Positions 1 through 13,329 of a stretch of 64,000 nucleotides of DNA are shown piece by piece. Source of the DNA: Sinohyriopsis cumingii (taxonomy: Eukaryota; Mollusca; Bivalvia; Unionida; Unionidae); the NCBI GenBank assembly GCA_028554795.2, contig CM068825.1, positions 160,453,398 through 160,517,397 of the forward strand, given 5' to 3'. The translations under genes and the position numbers were made by a program. The notes below the pieces were generated by a model that saw only the letters and a list, made by a program, of their open reading frames with translations, was not told the DNA's origin and searched no databases. Numbering within the stretch: the first letter of the stretch is position 1; each line of letters opens with the position of its first letter.

Positions 1-59
1 GATGTCATATTAAATTCAGATTTGTACTTTTCCATTTAGGAACAACATTTCATTAAGAA

Positions 60-330
60 GTGTTCTGGTGATACTCCCATGTCAATATGGCCATTCATCA
101 TGGAGTAGCAACAAGATTTTCAACATGGCCAACAAGATGGCCATATTAGAAGTCAAAACTGGAACCATTTTCATTTTTGGTGAAAACTTTTGTTGATATG
201 TCTTTCCATGCAGAAGAAGTTGCAAAAACATTTTCAAGATGGCTGCTGTGGTGGTTATGTCATCATGAATTTTGATTTTTAGGATCACAGAGCTCAAAGA
301 TTTTTTGTTCGACACTGGCACAGGGCTGGT
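60..330 (+). repeat. Member of a dispersed ~150-bp repeat family
   Basis: The stretch has the recurring phrases also seen at 1590-1960 and 20340-21450: a line such as 'caagatggccatattaga', then 'ggaaccattttcatttttgg', then 'gaaaacttttgttgatatg'. No coding capacity is visible. It appears to be a diverged single unit of a repeat that is tandem elsewhere in the window. Confidence 0.5.
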
Positions 331-655
331 GACTTAAAAAATATCACAAGCCCTGACTCAAACTTCACAACCCCAACTCCATTTCCATATGCCCAAACTT
401 AACACAAAATCATATTAAATTGACTTGTGTGATTATTTGGATCTCGAAAAGTTTGTCTCCAGGTCCCTAGGTCAGCCTCAGTCTAATTGCTCCAACAGTG
501 TCTTTAAAATGTCCTTATCAGTAGATCAACAGTGTTCATGTTCACTGGCATCGGAAGCTTGTCTTGATTTATACAGTTTCAGTTTCTGTTTACACTTTTA
601 ATGTTGTTCATATGTGCTACATAATTTGTTTAACCAGCATTTCATTATACCAGAG

Positions 656-781
656 CAGGGGTCTCAAACTCAAACCACCCAAAGGCCGCACCACCTTTGT
701 TATCTCTCATGACACCTTGTGACACCAATAATTTTTGGGCCACAGGAAATGGCTTGGTGGGCCACGTGTTTGAGACCCCTG
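656..781. mobile_element. Short hAT-type MITE
   Basis: A 126-bp segment is bounded by inverted ends reading CAGGGGTCTCAAAC on both strands, the typical start of hAT-superfamily non-autonomous elements. The flanking 8-mers (taccagag and caatagag) match at five of eight positions, consistent with an eroded 8-bp target duplication. Confidence 0.6.
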
Positions 782-789
782 CAATAGAG

Positions 790-1585
790 TAAACTTGAGC
801 GTGGGCTAGCTGAATTATTAATCATTCAACTTCAAACATCTGGAATAGTGCAACAGCAATTAAACAAGACAAAAAAATACACAAGCATTTTTGTTGATCT
901 CAACTCCGTCAAATCTTGGCCAATTTTTATGATCAAAGATATAAGAGCCAAAATGACCATATTTGATCCCTTTATTACTGATAATACCTCAAATAAAACA
1001 TCCTGCGTTTTGTCTAAACTCTCCAGATTACAACAATAAAGTAACAAATTAACAGCTTATCATGTATACACATTGACCTTAAATTCCATTATGTGGTCAC
1101 ACATCATTGCACCAGTTGCAAAAACTAATGAGACGGTTCCGGTACCCACAAGATTGGTTGTCATTGGTTTCTGGTACATACATATCCAAAACGGTATTTT
1201 AGAATCACATGTACATGCATGTTAACTTAAAGCCACGTGAGCACTAGTTAACAGTAACCCAGGCAATCTTTTCCTCATTCGTAGGTCACATGCTGTGCTA
1301 TCTACACAAAGTTAAGAGTTTTTGATAAAGTATGATAAGTAGACATCTTCATAGGGGTAAGGGGCATACATGGGGATAAATATGAATAATTTGCTAGTCT
1401 TCAAGCATCTTCAAAATAAATTTCCACATTTCATCAACACGATTTAAGTTTTCTCAGGTAAATTAGATTTTGGTTTATTTATGCGACATGCCTGACGGGC
1501 ACCTCACTTAGAATACAGGAGGGGCCTGATCTAAACTTTGAAGGGCCCTGGGTGCCGGGCTATCAGATTTTTTAAAACGCTGGAT
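790..1585. other. Intergenic, nothing recognised
   Basis: AT-rich spacer. Only short open frames occur, with no motif, splice context or codon pattern suggesting a gene. Confidence 0.5.
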
Positions 1586-1589
1586 CAAC

Positions 1590-1960
1590 TAGTCATCATT
1601 AGAAGTCTTTTAGTGAAAACATCGGGTTGATATGAGTAGTGATAATAAAATTTTCAAGGTGGTTGCCATGGCAACTATAATGGCTGTCATTTAGGTCTTT
1701 CACTAGTCATTGTAACAAGTCTTTTAGTAAAAATGTCATGTTGGTATGACCACCCATTATGGAGAAATAAAATTTCAAGATCGTCAATGGAGCAGCCATA
1801 ATGGATAGCCGAGTCAGAGTGGTACCATTTACATTTAGGACCAACTAGATCATGGAATGAATACACATGTAAAGTTAAATGGCAATCCTCCAACTAGTTT
1901 TGGATAAGTATTGACAACAAACTTGAAACAACAGACAGATTATGGACAACAGACCATCCC
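1590..1960 (+). repeat. Two to three units of the ~150-bp dispersed repeat
   Basis: The phrases 'aagtcttttagtgaaaa', 'gttgatatga', 'caaggtggttgccatgg' and 'taggaccaactag' recur here at roughly 130-150-bp spacing. The same phrases occur at 60-330 and 20340-21450. It is non-coding and unclassified. Confidence 0.5.
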
Positions 1961-2059
1961 ACAAGCTCTTCTGGTCTATGATGAAGAGCTCAAAATCAAA
2001 ACCACAACAGCTTTACAAAAGATTCATTAACATGAAGTTAACACAACTGGAACAAGAAA

Positions 2060-2881
2060 TTAAATGGTACCAAGAACAGCCTTGAGTTTCTCCTTGTCTC
2101 CCACTCCCCCAAATCTTAGAAACAAGTACAGTTTTAAATTCCCATCATAAGTCTTCAATGTCACATATGCATCATTTGTATTCTGTGCAGTATCTGATAT
2201 TGGTACAATCTGATTTATTTTTAGAAAGACATCTCTTTTTCTGCCCCAAAATGTTAAGTGAGATACCTTCACAATCTCCAGATTCTTATTTACACTCATA
2301 ATACCGACAAGTCTCCTAAAATATTCACTCATTGCAAAAAGCATCACGCAAGCCAAGGTTGATACACTCAAACAGAATACCAGGCCACTATATGTTAGAG
2401 TTCCAGCACTGTACATCAGAGACATCGGTATAACTGACAGTATAGCAAAACTTGTCTGAAATAGTTTAGCACGGCATATGATTCTGGCTTGTACAATGTA
2501 GGGAAATCTATATATCACTATAAAATCCTCCTTTTTGGGCCCTGATTTATCATTCAAGTCTTGATGAGAGTCTTCCTGAGCACATGGTGTAAAATCCTCC
2601 TTGTTGGGGTTTGACTTCTTGTTGAAAACCTGGTTTGAGTTTTGATGAGCAAATGATCGCTTTGCTAGTTTAACCATAAGATGTCTTTCCAAATGATATT
2701 CATATTTTGACAGCATCGGTATCTGTCCATGATAGGTACAAGTTCCATTTTGACAAAGAAGAGGGTAGAAATGTGATGCTGGGTGTTGATAAATCTTGCT
2801 TGCACATGTCTCTGTGTAAAGGAAAATCCTAATTTTAATTACTCTCCAATCCATCAGTTTTCTGACAGCCATCAATGCCAT
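2060..2881 (-). CDS. TMEM186: TMEM186-like mitochondrial inner-membrane protein
   Basis: The 273-residue frame carries the conserved block of transmembrane protein 186, an inner-membrane protein linked in vertebrates to assembly of respiratory complex I. Residues ~118-273 show an FIVIYRFPYIVQAR entry, two hydrophobic helices (~143-160 and ~167-185), then FRRLVGIMSVN, VSHLTFWGRKRD and LKLYLFLRFG, in the family order. The N-terminal ~115 residues are variable and longer than in the ~213-residue human protein, and contain a near-duplicated NKKSNPNKEDF / NDKSGPKKEDF segment. A splice-acceptor-like ctttattttcag lies about 18 nt upstream of the ATG on the minus strand, so a 5' untranslated exon probably lies to the right. 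The identification is from recognised motifs, not a search. Confidence 0.8.
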   Translation of the reverse strand: MALMAVRKLMDWRVIKIRIFLYTETCASKIYQHPASHFYPLLCQNGTCTYHGQIPMLSKYEYHLERHLMVKLAKRSFAHQNSNQVFNKKSNPNKEDFTPCAQEDSHQDLNDKSGPKKEDFIVIYRFPYIVQARIICRAKLFQTSFAILSVIPMSLMYSAGTLTYSGLVFCLSVSTLACVMLFAMSEYFRRLVGIMSVNKNLEIVKVSHLTFWGRKRDVFLKINQIVPISDTAQNTNDAYVTLKTYDGNLKLYLFLRFGGVGDKEKLKAVLGTI

Positions 2882-3184
2882 ATTTCTCCCTTGGATGTCT
2901 GAAAATAAAGTGAAAGCAATTAATTAAACCATGAAATGTCAATTAAAAAAATTAATATAATGTTCTTAAAGCATTTTAAAAAAATTGCATCACAAATTTT
3001 AACACCATGAAGAAGCATGAGGTTAGTGAAGCAAGCATATCAGAGATGTTCATTCTTAGTGCCATGAACTGCTTCCAGGTCTTCTAAAGAGAATAATGGA
3101 CCCCGACCATCATGAACAATGCTTGTAAAAACATGTTATGTATATTTAATTTGCATTGTGTCGACTTTTGTCTAAGAGTAAATG

Positions 3185-3186
<2 letters not shown>

Positions 3187-3263
<77 letters not shown>
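3187..3263. repeat. (TA)n microsatellite
   Basis: Uninterrupted alternating TA for about 77 bp. The open frame through it (MLYIYIYIY...) is an artefact. Confidence 0.95.
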
Positions 3264-3267
<4 letters not shown>

Positions 3268-3423
3268 GTATTGTTTCCTTGATCTTTATCCAGAACTGTG
3301 GGTAGGAGTTGGGCTTAAATGTCAAATATCATACCAGGTAAAGATGTTTACTAAATCCGAGTTCTGGATACAGCCTTGAGTCTGCCCTTAGACTTTTCTA
3401 GAAATGTGTATGTGTGTGTGTGC

Positions 3424-3729
3424 GATTTGGATTTTTAATGTAGCTTTAACAACTACTCAGTCATACTGCTATGATATCTACAGTGTGGCAGTTTATACTG
3501 ATGTCTAGCCCTCGAGCATCATGCCACAGACATATAGCATGATGTTCCACCCAGTCACATTATCCCGACACAAGGCCAACCATTCCTAACACTAACCTCT
3601 TAACGCTGAGATCAAAGCGAGGCAGCTGTTAGTACCATTTTTATAAGTCTTTGGGTTTACTTGGCCAGGATTCGAACCACGACCTCCCCCATACAAGATG
3701 GATGCTCTAACCACTAGGCCACTGGAGCG
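3424..3729 (-). mobile_element. tRNA-derived SINE, family A, copy 1
   Basis: On the minus strand the element starts with a tRNA-like head (ggcctagtggttagagc box A and a ggttcgaatcc-type box B) and runs into a ~200-bp body ending in 'aaaatccaaatc'. It is followed by a short (CA)n tail. Copies with the same order occur at 59181-59490 and 63570-63873. Confidence 0.75.
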
Positions 3730-6700
3730 TCTTCTAGAAATGAGTTCTGTTTACAGTTTGGTGAAAGTTTCCATAAAGATGACACAGTAGTGGGGATTTA
3801 CAGAAAATATAACTAGAGTGTTCTAGAAATTAACTTTTGACCCCAATTACTTTCTCAAATTGTGTCTTCAGTTTGTATATTAAGGTTGATTATATTCGAA
3901 TTGCTCAATTCTACCGTAACATTCAAAGCGTAATCAATCTTTAGTTGTGTTTAGTTTCGTTTGAGAGGATTAAAATTTAAAAAGAGCTCACTAATACTTT
4001 GCAGACTATATCATTTTTCACGGATTAATGTGAAATCATTCAAGGTCATTTTGGATTACATCACTGATGCATCAAGATTGTAAACACATAAATACTATTC
4101 CAGGCTAATGCCACAACAGCACATACAAAATTGGAATTCATTAGGAACAAAGCTGGAATTCATTCAGAATATTCTATACTTTTGGACTTGTGTTAAAACT
4201 CTCAGCACTATTTGGTATTTAATTCATACTGAAAGTTCTTTTGAAAGCTTGCTTTGTACTCCGGGGAAATAAATTGGTTGTTAAATTTACAAAATTTGTT
4301 GGTTTTCGCTCTTTTCTGTTACTAAGTTTAAGACCATAGAAATGAAACAAATTGTTTTCAACTAGTTTTTTTACTTTCCCAAGATAGACCCAGACATAAC
4401 AAAAATCGTTAGTACTCTCCATTTACTCTTTGTAGTTACACCTCTGGACTTCTTTAGTATATCAACACAATCATTGATTAATATTGCCAAGCAAATTTCA
4501 GATAGCATACATGTAACAAAACACTTGTTATAATCTAATGGCACTGCTTTGAGAAGAGGGGCATTTGTCCAGATTCACAATGACAATTTCACAATACAAA
4601 TATTTATGATATTTTCCTCATATTGTAATCAAAGAAATATAACTACACATGGAAAATAAAAATCAAAGCTAACAATGTCAGCTGAAGTGCTGCTTAAAAG
4701 AAAATCAAAAAAAGCAATCTGAGAACTTAAATATTGTTTTAAAGTGAAGTGATTGCTTTCTACACATTATCATTAAATGTTAACATATCAGCAATACACA
4801 CATAAAGCAATATACATGTAAACAAATTTTTTTATTAAGTATTTGTATCAAGTTCAACAATGTAAAATACAAGAAAAATATTCAGAAACAGGAACATTCC
4901 AACAACTGAGATCAAAATAATTAAGTTTTTTTGGTCAGTAAAATTCTCTTTTATTTGATCCATTTTATTTGATCCATTTCTACATAGAGTATCAAACATA
5001 TGTTCAAATGAATGTAATGGGATTAGTCAAGGTTACTGTTGATATTTTTACTTATAATAACTCAGTCTCTGTACACAATATTTGCTAAATACACAGAAAC
5101 CAAGATTCATATCAGAAAACAATAAAAGCCATGGTTCAACCTGTATACTATATCTATTTGTGCTGCAGCACCATCTTTGTTAATTAAGCGGGTGGTTTCT
5201 CTAGCTGTGTTCTTTCAAACAGGTAATAGCAATGTGGATGTAATGTCATGTATTAACATCCATTGCAGATATTTAAAAAATGTGCATATTTCTTTATATC
5301 AGTGCATCTGTGAATAATGATTGCTAGCATCCAGTAAAAGTACAAGTCATACTGGTCACATGGACATTCATTATCCATTACTTCAGTAATGGGTATAATT
5401 TATTAGAATTTGTTTACCCACACCTTTAAATGGTAATTATTCACTTATTTCGAGCCTTATACATCCATATTCCTTGGAAGACCATTATACACACTGTCCA
5501 AGACATACACATGACAAAGCCAATGTTAAAGCAGAGATCTCGGAAACATGTAATTATGTGTATTTGGATACAATTTTTTTATATCTGGGATGCAGAAGAT
5601 CACCCAAGCACAACTTAGTTCTCCATACTCACGTTTTTGTTGCAAACAGGAAAGTTTTGTTGCACAATAAATGTTCTAATCACTATGAAAAATGGAATAA
5701 TTTTATTTAAGTCTGTTGCCGACTTCTTTGACGAAATGTCGTTGACTTGCTTTGATGAAGGTGCATGTGTTTATTGAAGGTGCCGCTAACAGCTGTCTTT
5801 GAAGGACCAAACAAATATCTGTTTGTTATTGCTGTGGCAACATCAAATAATTGTAGAGCAATGAAACAGTTTTTTTTTTTGCTTGGTATATATCAGTGCT
5901 TAAAAAGTAATCAGTTTTCTTTGAAGTTGCAGGAAAACGTTTTTTGTTACATTTTTTAAAAAATTGCTGTCCTCTGGTCAACTGTAGTCATTTCTCATTC
6001 TCGCGTGCAAAGGTGGTCGATTGTAGCTAGTCAGTTGCATGGCTGTTTTGGTTATATTACAGTATACAGTACCAAGGCCAGACATCAGCATAAGCGGATT
6101 ATGATATAACAATGCACTGTTGTGGTGGTTTGTCAATACGAAACAAGGATTTGTTTATGTAACAATAGATTCCAGTGCATTTTTATATCCAAGTTTGCTG
6201 GGACCTGTCATGGTGGCTTTGAATTTCTTCACTCCAAAGCCAAGACTATATACAATTTTTATCAGCCAAAAATGTTGCCACAAAAACTATCTCCAGATGG
6301 TATATTTTGTCGCTAATTAGGAAGAAAAAAATGCAATTTGCGACACTGGTGAAGCCTAGTGCAATCCAGGTTATTTTGTTCATTTTTGATTGTAGCCATA
6401 TAAATATTGCATGCGACCTCAAAATCAAGGCACGTCAAGACTAGGACAAAATGCCGTGTGCAAATTTGAATAAGTATTCTGGGGTTAAACGGAAAACTGA
6501 AAAAGATTTTAATGAGATTCAGAACTCTGCTAAAGTTGCTAGAACTGATAGTTCGGATGACAGGAGCCAAGTGTAAGAAAGTGCATGATGCCTGACTTAG
6601 TGTTTGGAATAAAAACTTTCCTTGGATTTACAAAATTCATTCTGATTGACAAACAAGAGCTATATGCTAGTGGTGTCAAGAATGTGTAAAATTCAACTCA

Positions 6701-7205
6701 ATGACAACTACCTGGTACTGGTTCTTCTAATCTGCAAAGTTCCACATTTTCTAGGCATGAGACATCTTCAGACCACTTACTTGCTAGATAGTCATAAAGT
6801 CATTAACTGCACAATTACAGAAGCCTGTACAAGTTCAAGAGTAGCGATTTCCAGACTCTGCACTCCCAAGCATCTAATGTTGTTTAAATGTCTGAGGAAT
6901 TGTGAAGAAAACAATGAAATAAATACAATTTTTCACTAAATATATCTAAGAAGGAGATTTAAGTGAGTGATGGGAGGGGTATGAGACACCCTAAACTCAC
7001 GAAAAACCATCTGTGAAGTTTTCATGCCTGACAATAAATCTGACCACACCACCATAGTCATATAATACTATAATGAAATCATGTTAATAAAATTCTCCTT
7101 CTAAACTTGATACATATTACTCAATAAATGCAATAATTTTTGGTAATGATGTTATATTTTTAATGTTTCATAGCAAACACTAATATGTGCCCCTATTACA
7201 AAATT
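3730..7205. other. Intergenic, no gene recognised
   Basis: A 3.5-kb AT-rich stretch with only short unsupported frames. Positions ~4180-4345 match the tail of the dispersed repeat at 57890-58790 ('gaaataaatt', 'ttctgttacttagtttaag'). Nothing else is assignable. Confidence 0.5.
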
Positions 7206-7209
7206 CTAT

Positions 7210-7810
7210 TACAGTATTGTCTATGTTATGTATATTTAATTTGCATTGTTTATTAGGTTTTTTCTATTTCATAATATGCTATAGGTTACGAAAAACTATT
7301 TTGTAGCTGACCTTGTCCTAAAATAAGTTTATTTTTTTACCTGAACAGAATTACTGCTTTTTGGTTTTGTAAACGTTTTTCTCAATCTGAGTCCAGACTA
7401 TTGGAAATTTCATATGCAATTCTGGGTCTACCAGATGTTTACAACCTTCTACATTATAATGTTAGTAATGGATCTTGTCTAATTATAGTTCAGACTGACC
7501 TGGAAAGGAACTTTTGTGCTACAACGTGGCACTTATTTGTGTCTTAGTTTTTTAAATAATCTTCTTCATCTACAAATTATTCATTGATGCTATAAAATAT
7601 TGAGGCAGAATCATTGTTGTGTTCAATGTTTATTTTGAGCCGAAACTGTTTAATTCAAATTATTCTTTGGAAATACAAAGTGCTCTATAATATTCTTGAC
7701 TGAATTATAGTGGATTCAACTATGAAATATATAACGATGATTCAGCTAAAGACTGTTGGCACATCATTACCATTCAGGACATTGGAACATTACTGTATAC
7801 TGGGACCAGA
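7210..7810 (+). repeat. Dispersed unclassified repeat, copy 1
   Basis: It shares a long collinear order of phrases with 57890-58560: 'ttatgtatatttaattt', 'gaccttgtcc', 'tttgtgtcttagtttt', 'attatagtggattca', 'agactgtt..gcacatcat'. It is non-coding and the class is unknown. It could be a non-autonomous element or an LTR remnant. Confidence 0.5.
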
Positions 7811-7819
7811 TAGAATAAT

Positions 7820-8350
7820 AATTTTTTTCCTGTCCCAGAACTTATATGTCCCAAGACTTAAGAAGAAACAAAATCAATCTGTGTTGAATTAGCATGCTCC
7901 ACAGTTGCATGTTGCAATAAAATAGTTAAACAAAACGCTTATTTGATAATAAAATTAAAGAAACTAACCTTGTATTGTTTTCAGTTATTCGTCTTTCTTT
8001 TTCATCATTAGCATTAAGGAATAAATTATGTCCACAAACTCCATAGGCCTATATGTAGCGTAGGCAACCATACCGTAGCACGTATTGCTTGTGTCTGATA
8101 ACACGACACATTGTTCATTGATGTGAACATAGAATGTTTAGTTGTACTCGAACTAATGTTTGAATATGTTATCTAACTGAAAACTGGATCCAACAAAATC
8201 GCAAACAAAAGGGAAATAATTAGTGATTGCTTGAAGGTACCTGCCATTTAAACATGACACAGTGTTATGTGCAAAATAACCAAGACTGAATTAGATCCAA
8301 GTCAACTATATGAAAATATTTCGCAAATACAAATCATTATATGAAAATAT
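7820..8350. other. Intergenic, nothing recognised
   Basis: No gene, repeat or RNA signal could be supported here. Confidence 0.4.
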
Positions 8351-8360
8351 ATTAATTTGA

Positions 8361-8700
8361 GTGCAAATGACAATCTTTTTGCTAACTTTTGATGCATCGA
8401 TGATAAACATTCTAGTCCAACATAACCTATCCGACCTTACCCATGTGTACATACCAGCAAGATACTTAGGCTCCTCTTCTGACAATCGTATACTCATTAT
8501 TCTCACTATGAAAACAAAGTCATATGGACACCGATCTTTTGCATACCAGGGCCCAGCAACATGGAATGAATTGCCCACTGAACTTAGACACAAAGACACA
8601 GTGATCACATTCAAGAGTGCTCTCAAAACTTACTTATTTCGACTGCAAGAACAAACTCAAAGACCTAATAATGTTTCCTACCTTAAATATTCTCAGCATG
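8361..8700 (+). pseudogene. 3' fragment of a non-LTR retrotransposon ORF2
   Basis: The frame ends in GPATWNELPTELRHKDTV followed by TFKSALKTYLF, the pattern seen at the C-terminus of many CR1/L2/RTE-type reverse transcriptase ORFs. Upstream coding sequence, catalytic motifs and a start are absent, so it is a 5'-truncated remnant. The text continues after 8700 without a clear tail. Confidence 0.65.
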
Positions 8701-9071
8701 TTTTTTCTCTCTATGTTTTCTAATTTCATGGTGTTTATGTTTGTTATCATATCAATATATATGCGTTTTATCTTATAGGTGTTGTCTAATGTTGTAAAGC
8801 GCTTAGAGCTTCTAAAGATTAGACGGTATAAAAGGTCCTCATTATTATTAATCAAACCCATAATATTTGCATTATCATTAGCCATTAACTAATTAGTAAA
8901 TACCATGATTGTAATAATATTTAGTTTTCAATGACAATGAGATAACAAGCCATACAAGGTCATCAGTTGTGATCACAAGTAAAAAGCAAACTTACAAACT
9001 TTGAGATGAATCTGACACTGTTTGCTATGTTATTCTATGATAAACACTAGTGTTACAAAAACCAACAAGAT

Positions 9072-9297
9072 CAAAGGTTGTTGTTGTTGTAGGGTTTAAC
9101 GCCATTTTTCAGCACACGATAGGCTATACATGGTGGCCAGTATTAATGGTGGAGGATAAACCCGGAAAATTCCCGGAAAGAACCACCGACCCTCGAGAAG
9201 CTAGTGACAAGCTTTCTCACATAACCACGCAGACAGAGGTGAGATGGCAGTGATCCGTAACAGAGAGCGCTTTAGACCACTCAGCCACTCTGGGCCC
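9072..9297 (-). mobile_element. tRNA-derived SINE, family B, copy 1
   Basis: The minus strand begins at ~9297 with a tRNA-like head (gagtggctgagtggtctaaa) and ends in a (CAA)n tail, seen as ttgttgttgttg at ~9074 on the plus strand. The body shares 'ggtggttctttcc', 'ccaccatta' and 'aaatggcgttaaacc' with 22431-22672. Confidence 0.75.
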
Positions 9298-9723
9298 CAA
9301 GATCAAAGGTAAGGATGACTAAAAAATACCCTCCCACATATAAACTTCAGGCCTAAAACCAATACTGTTTGCCGATACCAACATCGTTCGATAGCATGGG
9401 CTGACCGTGACAGTCATGATTTCTTGGCTAAATCTGTGTAGAACAAATCTGTTCTAAGCAGAGACCTCTAGTCCTATAATGTAAGACATCATCCCCGATA
9501 TTTATGTTTTGGACCATAAAACCGAAATATCAGGGCTGCTGACATACATTGTTGAGTCTGAAAATAAATCCTCATTTGTTTGTACTCCCCTACCAATTTC
9601 GATAATGGTAATCTTCAATGTGATAAACACAACTTAGTCATTCATTCACTGATTTATAAATTCTAACCTGAATGTGACTAGAGTGGCCCTAACACTGGCA
9701 TCATCTGCGCCATTTATGTTTAA

Positions 9724-10369
9724 GGTGGCGCTCTACAGTGTCCTATTTTGCATAGGGTTAGGATTTTAATGAAAAAGAATTTCCCCAGCTTTCCTCACTG
9801 GTTATGTAAAAAAGACATTGTATATCTTATGTATAATTCAAAAAACCTTTAATTCCCTTTATTTTGGTGTATGATTGATGGGTGTACTATGGGTTATAGA
9901 GTATACACCTTGGCCTTACTTCAGATGTGCACCTTTCAAAAAAGTGCTAGCTCTACTTGGTCATTTTCACTTCCTAAACTTCAGAGATAAATTGTATAAA
10001 AAAGAGCCGATAACTTTTTTTTACATTTTATATACCTGGTAATTCATTCATTGCACTTTCAGAAGCTGGTATTGTCTAGTCTGGCAAAATTCATTTTCCC
10101 TATTTTAATAGCTGCTATGTATAGTGTACTTTAGACTAATTCAGGCTGATTTTTTAACACAAGGGAGCAGTCATTTTAGTTAGCAGTGTGTTTAAATCGT
10201 GTACAGTTTCCAAAAGTACAATATCCAAAAGAAATATCATCCACATTACATTTATGTAGCATAGAGGTATGCCAACATTCTCTCCATTGTGCATGTTTTA
10301 AATGCGAACTACTTCACCTTACATACATCACTCTCTCTCAAAAGTACATATTAACTGGTGAGCGCCCCC
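9724..10369. mobile_element. Solo 646-bp MITE, same family as the macrosatellite
   Basis: It starts GGTGGCGCT and ends AGCGCCCCC, imperfect inverted ends, with a clean TAA duplication at 9721-9723 and 10370-10372. The interior matches the 652-bp MITE units of 26890-34386 almost base for base with scattered substitutions. It codes for nothing. The 3-bp TNA target suits PIF/Harbinger-like transposases, but no transposase is present to confirm this. Confidence 0.8.
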
Positions 10370-10429
10370 TAATAGACTTTCCATACTTACACTGTGCCTG
10401 TTACACTATGGGCAAGTGATTTCATCAGA

Positions 10430-13060
10430 CAACATTGTGACATAGTTCATCTTGTTCAATAACTGCCAGATAATTCTGTACACTGCCATTAGATTGAGAG
10501 TTTAGAGTTATAACATTTACACACACGTACATAGAAATTAAACCACTTGTTAAATGCATGTGTAAGACAAATATGAAATTGCCATTCTTTTTCTTTGCTT
10601 GATTTGATATTGTAAATATTGGAAGCAGAGGACATATTCTCCTTCTATAATGTACATACATGTGTAGTCATGCAAACACCCCATTGCTGAAAATGGACTT
10701 GTCCAGGAACTAGAAACGACTGGTGAACAGATCATCTCGTACATTGAAAATTTCCATTTGGAATGAAACACGCAGATGGTAAGGTGTTAGGGTTCCATCT
10801 GGGCCTTGCTGCTTAAATAACGGTGCTCTGTAGCATGTTTTGATGTCAACTAACATTGTAATGAAAGTAAAACTTTCAGGAATATCTCACACAACTGGCA
10901 GCCAATAATGACGCTTTTCTTCAAAGTAAAGTCATAATGTTTTAGGCAGACTTTACTTACTCTGATGTCTTTTCTTCTGCTCGACATGGCTGTGATCGCG
11001 CCTGCTTAATATGCAAAATCAATGCGCCGAACGGACTACTACCTTCTCATTGGTCAACTGAAAATAAGTTATAAATAAATGCAGGATGTCATTTTCTTTT
11101 AACAAATGAGAGGACAGTATTCTATTCAGCGGGATCACACTTGCATATTAAGCAGTAGTGTGGGCAAATGGTATTAAAAGGTAAGATAGTAAGCCAAACT
11201 TTGGATATGCATACAAAATCGAATGCCTGAGCTAAATATCGTTATCAAAACTTATTACAATATGCAAAATGTAGCAGGGATCGTCCTGGGCTTTGCCAAT
11301 GTCGCAAATTATGATTTTTTTAAATTGTGGCATATTTAAGTATCATTTTTCACTAAATATTCTCTGATTTTTTTGGGTCCAATACACGTGAAAATCTCAA
11401 AAAGACACGCCGTTTCTCCCTATGGAGTGCATTATATGCCCCCCCCCCCAATGTTCCCCCATTTCAATCTATACAATAGCTGAAGGTTAGACTTAAGCCT
11501 CTTCATCATACTTCAAAGAAACCGCCTGTTCTACAGTTAGTGAAAGCAGTAGCAGTTGATTGAAAAATAAACCATGCCCTGTTTTTGTTAGAACTAACAA
11601 CGCCTAAAATGGGTGAGAATTTATGTTAATAGTTCAAATGTGGTCTCAAGCTACTATACAGGTGATAACTATTTCCCACATTTTATATCCCACCTTATTT
11701 CGTTATTATTAACTCATATATGCAAATAAGACTCTTTACTAAATAACATACTTATTCCGAATGAGTTTTTTGGGGGCACATATGTTCTGTGATATATTTC
11801 TTTATTCATTCTTTTAATTTAATAATGGTAATTAATGCTAATATATATGGTACTTTAATGCCAGGTGTTGACTCTGCTAAGTTTCATTGGTGGGAATGGA
11901 GATCATAGTTTGCTTGTCGAGAAAAAATCTACAGCATTCAGTGATCATTCTTGGGATTTAGGAAGCAAGCGAAGCATGTAAAGCACGGCAAAAATAAATT
12001 TCTGAACTCCGGGTTGATGGAGATGTACTTTGTGAAGCTAGCCATAAGGGGGGGAGATTTACTTCCTGAATGCGTGAAATAGACGGTCGCATTATACGTC
12101 ACTTATCTTACATTGCAAAGTATGATCATAGGGTTTTAGTATTAAAATGTCATTATCTAAAGTTCCTTACAAAACTATTATTTGGAAAAGAATATACCTA
12201 ATATATATTTGCTAAATAACTAATGTTTCTATAAGAGATAGAGAGAGAGAGGGAGGGAGAGAGAGACTGAAGATGCCAGGAAAGTAGATATTTTACATTT
12301 GATAATGCATTTATTTCAGGTGACAACAGTCATACATATGCACTAATGGTGATGCGCAATGCAAAGACCCTGGAAGTAGTGCAAAACAGTCATGTAATGA
12401 TTTTGTAATATTATGGCTGTATTGCTTGTTGTCAGTAAAGAAATAACTATCCCATCTTTATCAATTTTCATTGCCTATTACATTAATAGTCTTTGAAAAA
12501 TATTCACTACTTATTCTGGCGATAAAATATTGAGACTGGTGATTTTTTTGGTGACAACTTTTTAAAAGCCAGAACTATCCCTGATGTAGCTTGAAATAAC
12601 AGCGTTTATTCTTAAATGGATTGTGCGAGAAAGGAGACAAGTGTCCTCCCTTGTAGTTATATAGTACATGTATAACAGGTCAATTGTAAGTTGCTTACAA
12701 GCTCCTGTGGTAAGACACAGAAAGCCCAAAGCATAAATATCAGCGTTGAGGTCTTACATGTAGGACTACATCTGGACATAATCAGGTTTGAAATTATAAA
12801 TCAGGAAACGAACTGAAAATGTTCTGAGCATCTTTTATCTCTTTTATACTTTTCGTTTTTTAAATCGGTACGGGGGGTGGGTGGGTACATAAAAACGGGG
12901 AGGTATATTCAGACTATAGGACAACAAAAACCTCCAGTCACCAGTCAAAATACACGACAGAATAGTCGAAAGTGATATGCAAAATAATTTTAGATACTGT
13001 AGCATATTTCAGCTCAGATCAAAGGAATTACATTCTTTTTACCAGCATGTGTCTTTGGAT
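10430..13060. other. Intergenic, nothing recognised
   Basis: AT-rich spacer with a poly-C tract near 11440 and a short (GA)n tract near 12236-12266. No coding or RNA feature could be supported. Confidence 0.5.
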
Positions 13061-13079
13061 CGACACCGTGAATGATTAG

Positions 13080-13265
13080 TTACACTCGATTCCCGTCATT
13101 ATATTCGCCTTTTTTATACGCCTCATATGACGCAAGTTGGGCTTTATAATCTTTCGCTACTGCTGCATGTTTAATAAATGCTGGCGAAAACAGTATAGCA
13201 CTTCCAGCAAAAGCAAAACTTAAAACGAACATTCTATATTTGAACAGCGTCCAAGTAATTTTCAT
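13080..13265 (-). CDS. Candidate single-pass membrane microprotein (61 aa)
   Basis: From the first ATG the frame gives 61 residues: a short basic N-terminus (MKITWTLFKYR), one hydrophobic helix (MFVLSFAFAGSAILF, ~12-26), then a charged tail with KDYKAQLASYEAYKKGE. This layout resembles small mitochondrial or ER membrane proteins, but I recognise no specific family. Its low AT content relative to the flanks and intact frame support it. It could be a whole gene or a last exon, and no poly(A) signal was pinned down. The longer frame to 13304 would need a TTG start. Confidence 0.4.
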   Translation of the reverse strand: MKITWTLFKYRMFVLSFAFAGSAILFSPAFIKHAAVAKDYKAQLASYEAYKKGEYNDGNRV

Positions 13266-13329
13266 TTTCGTCACTTTGCTCAAGGTTGATCCGGAACGTT
13301 TCAAGGTTTCTTTCTAATCGGACAGCTTC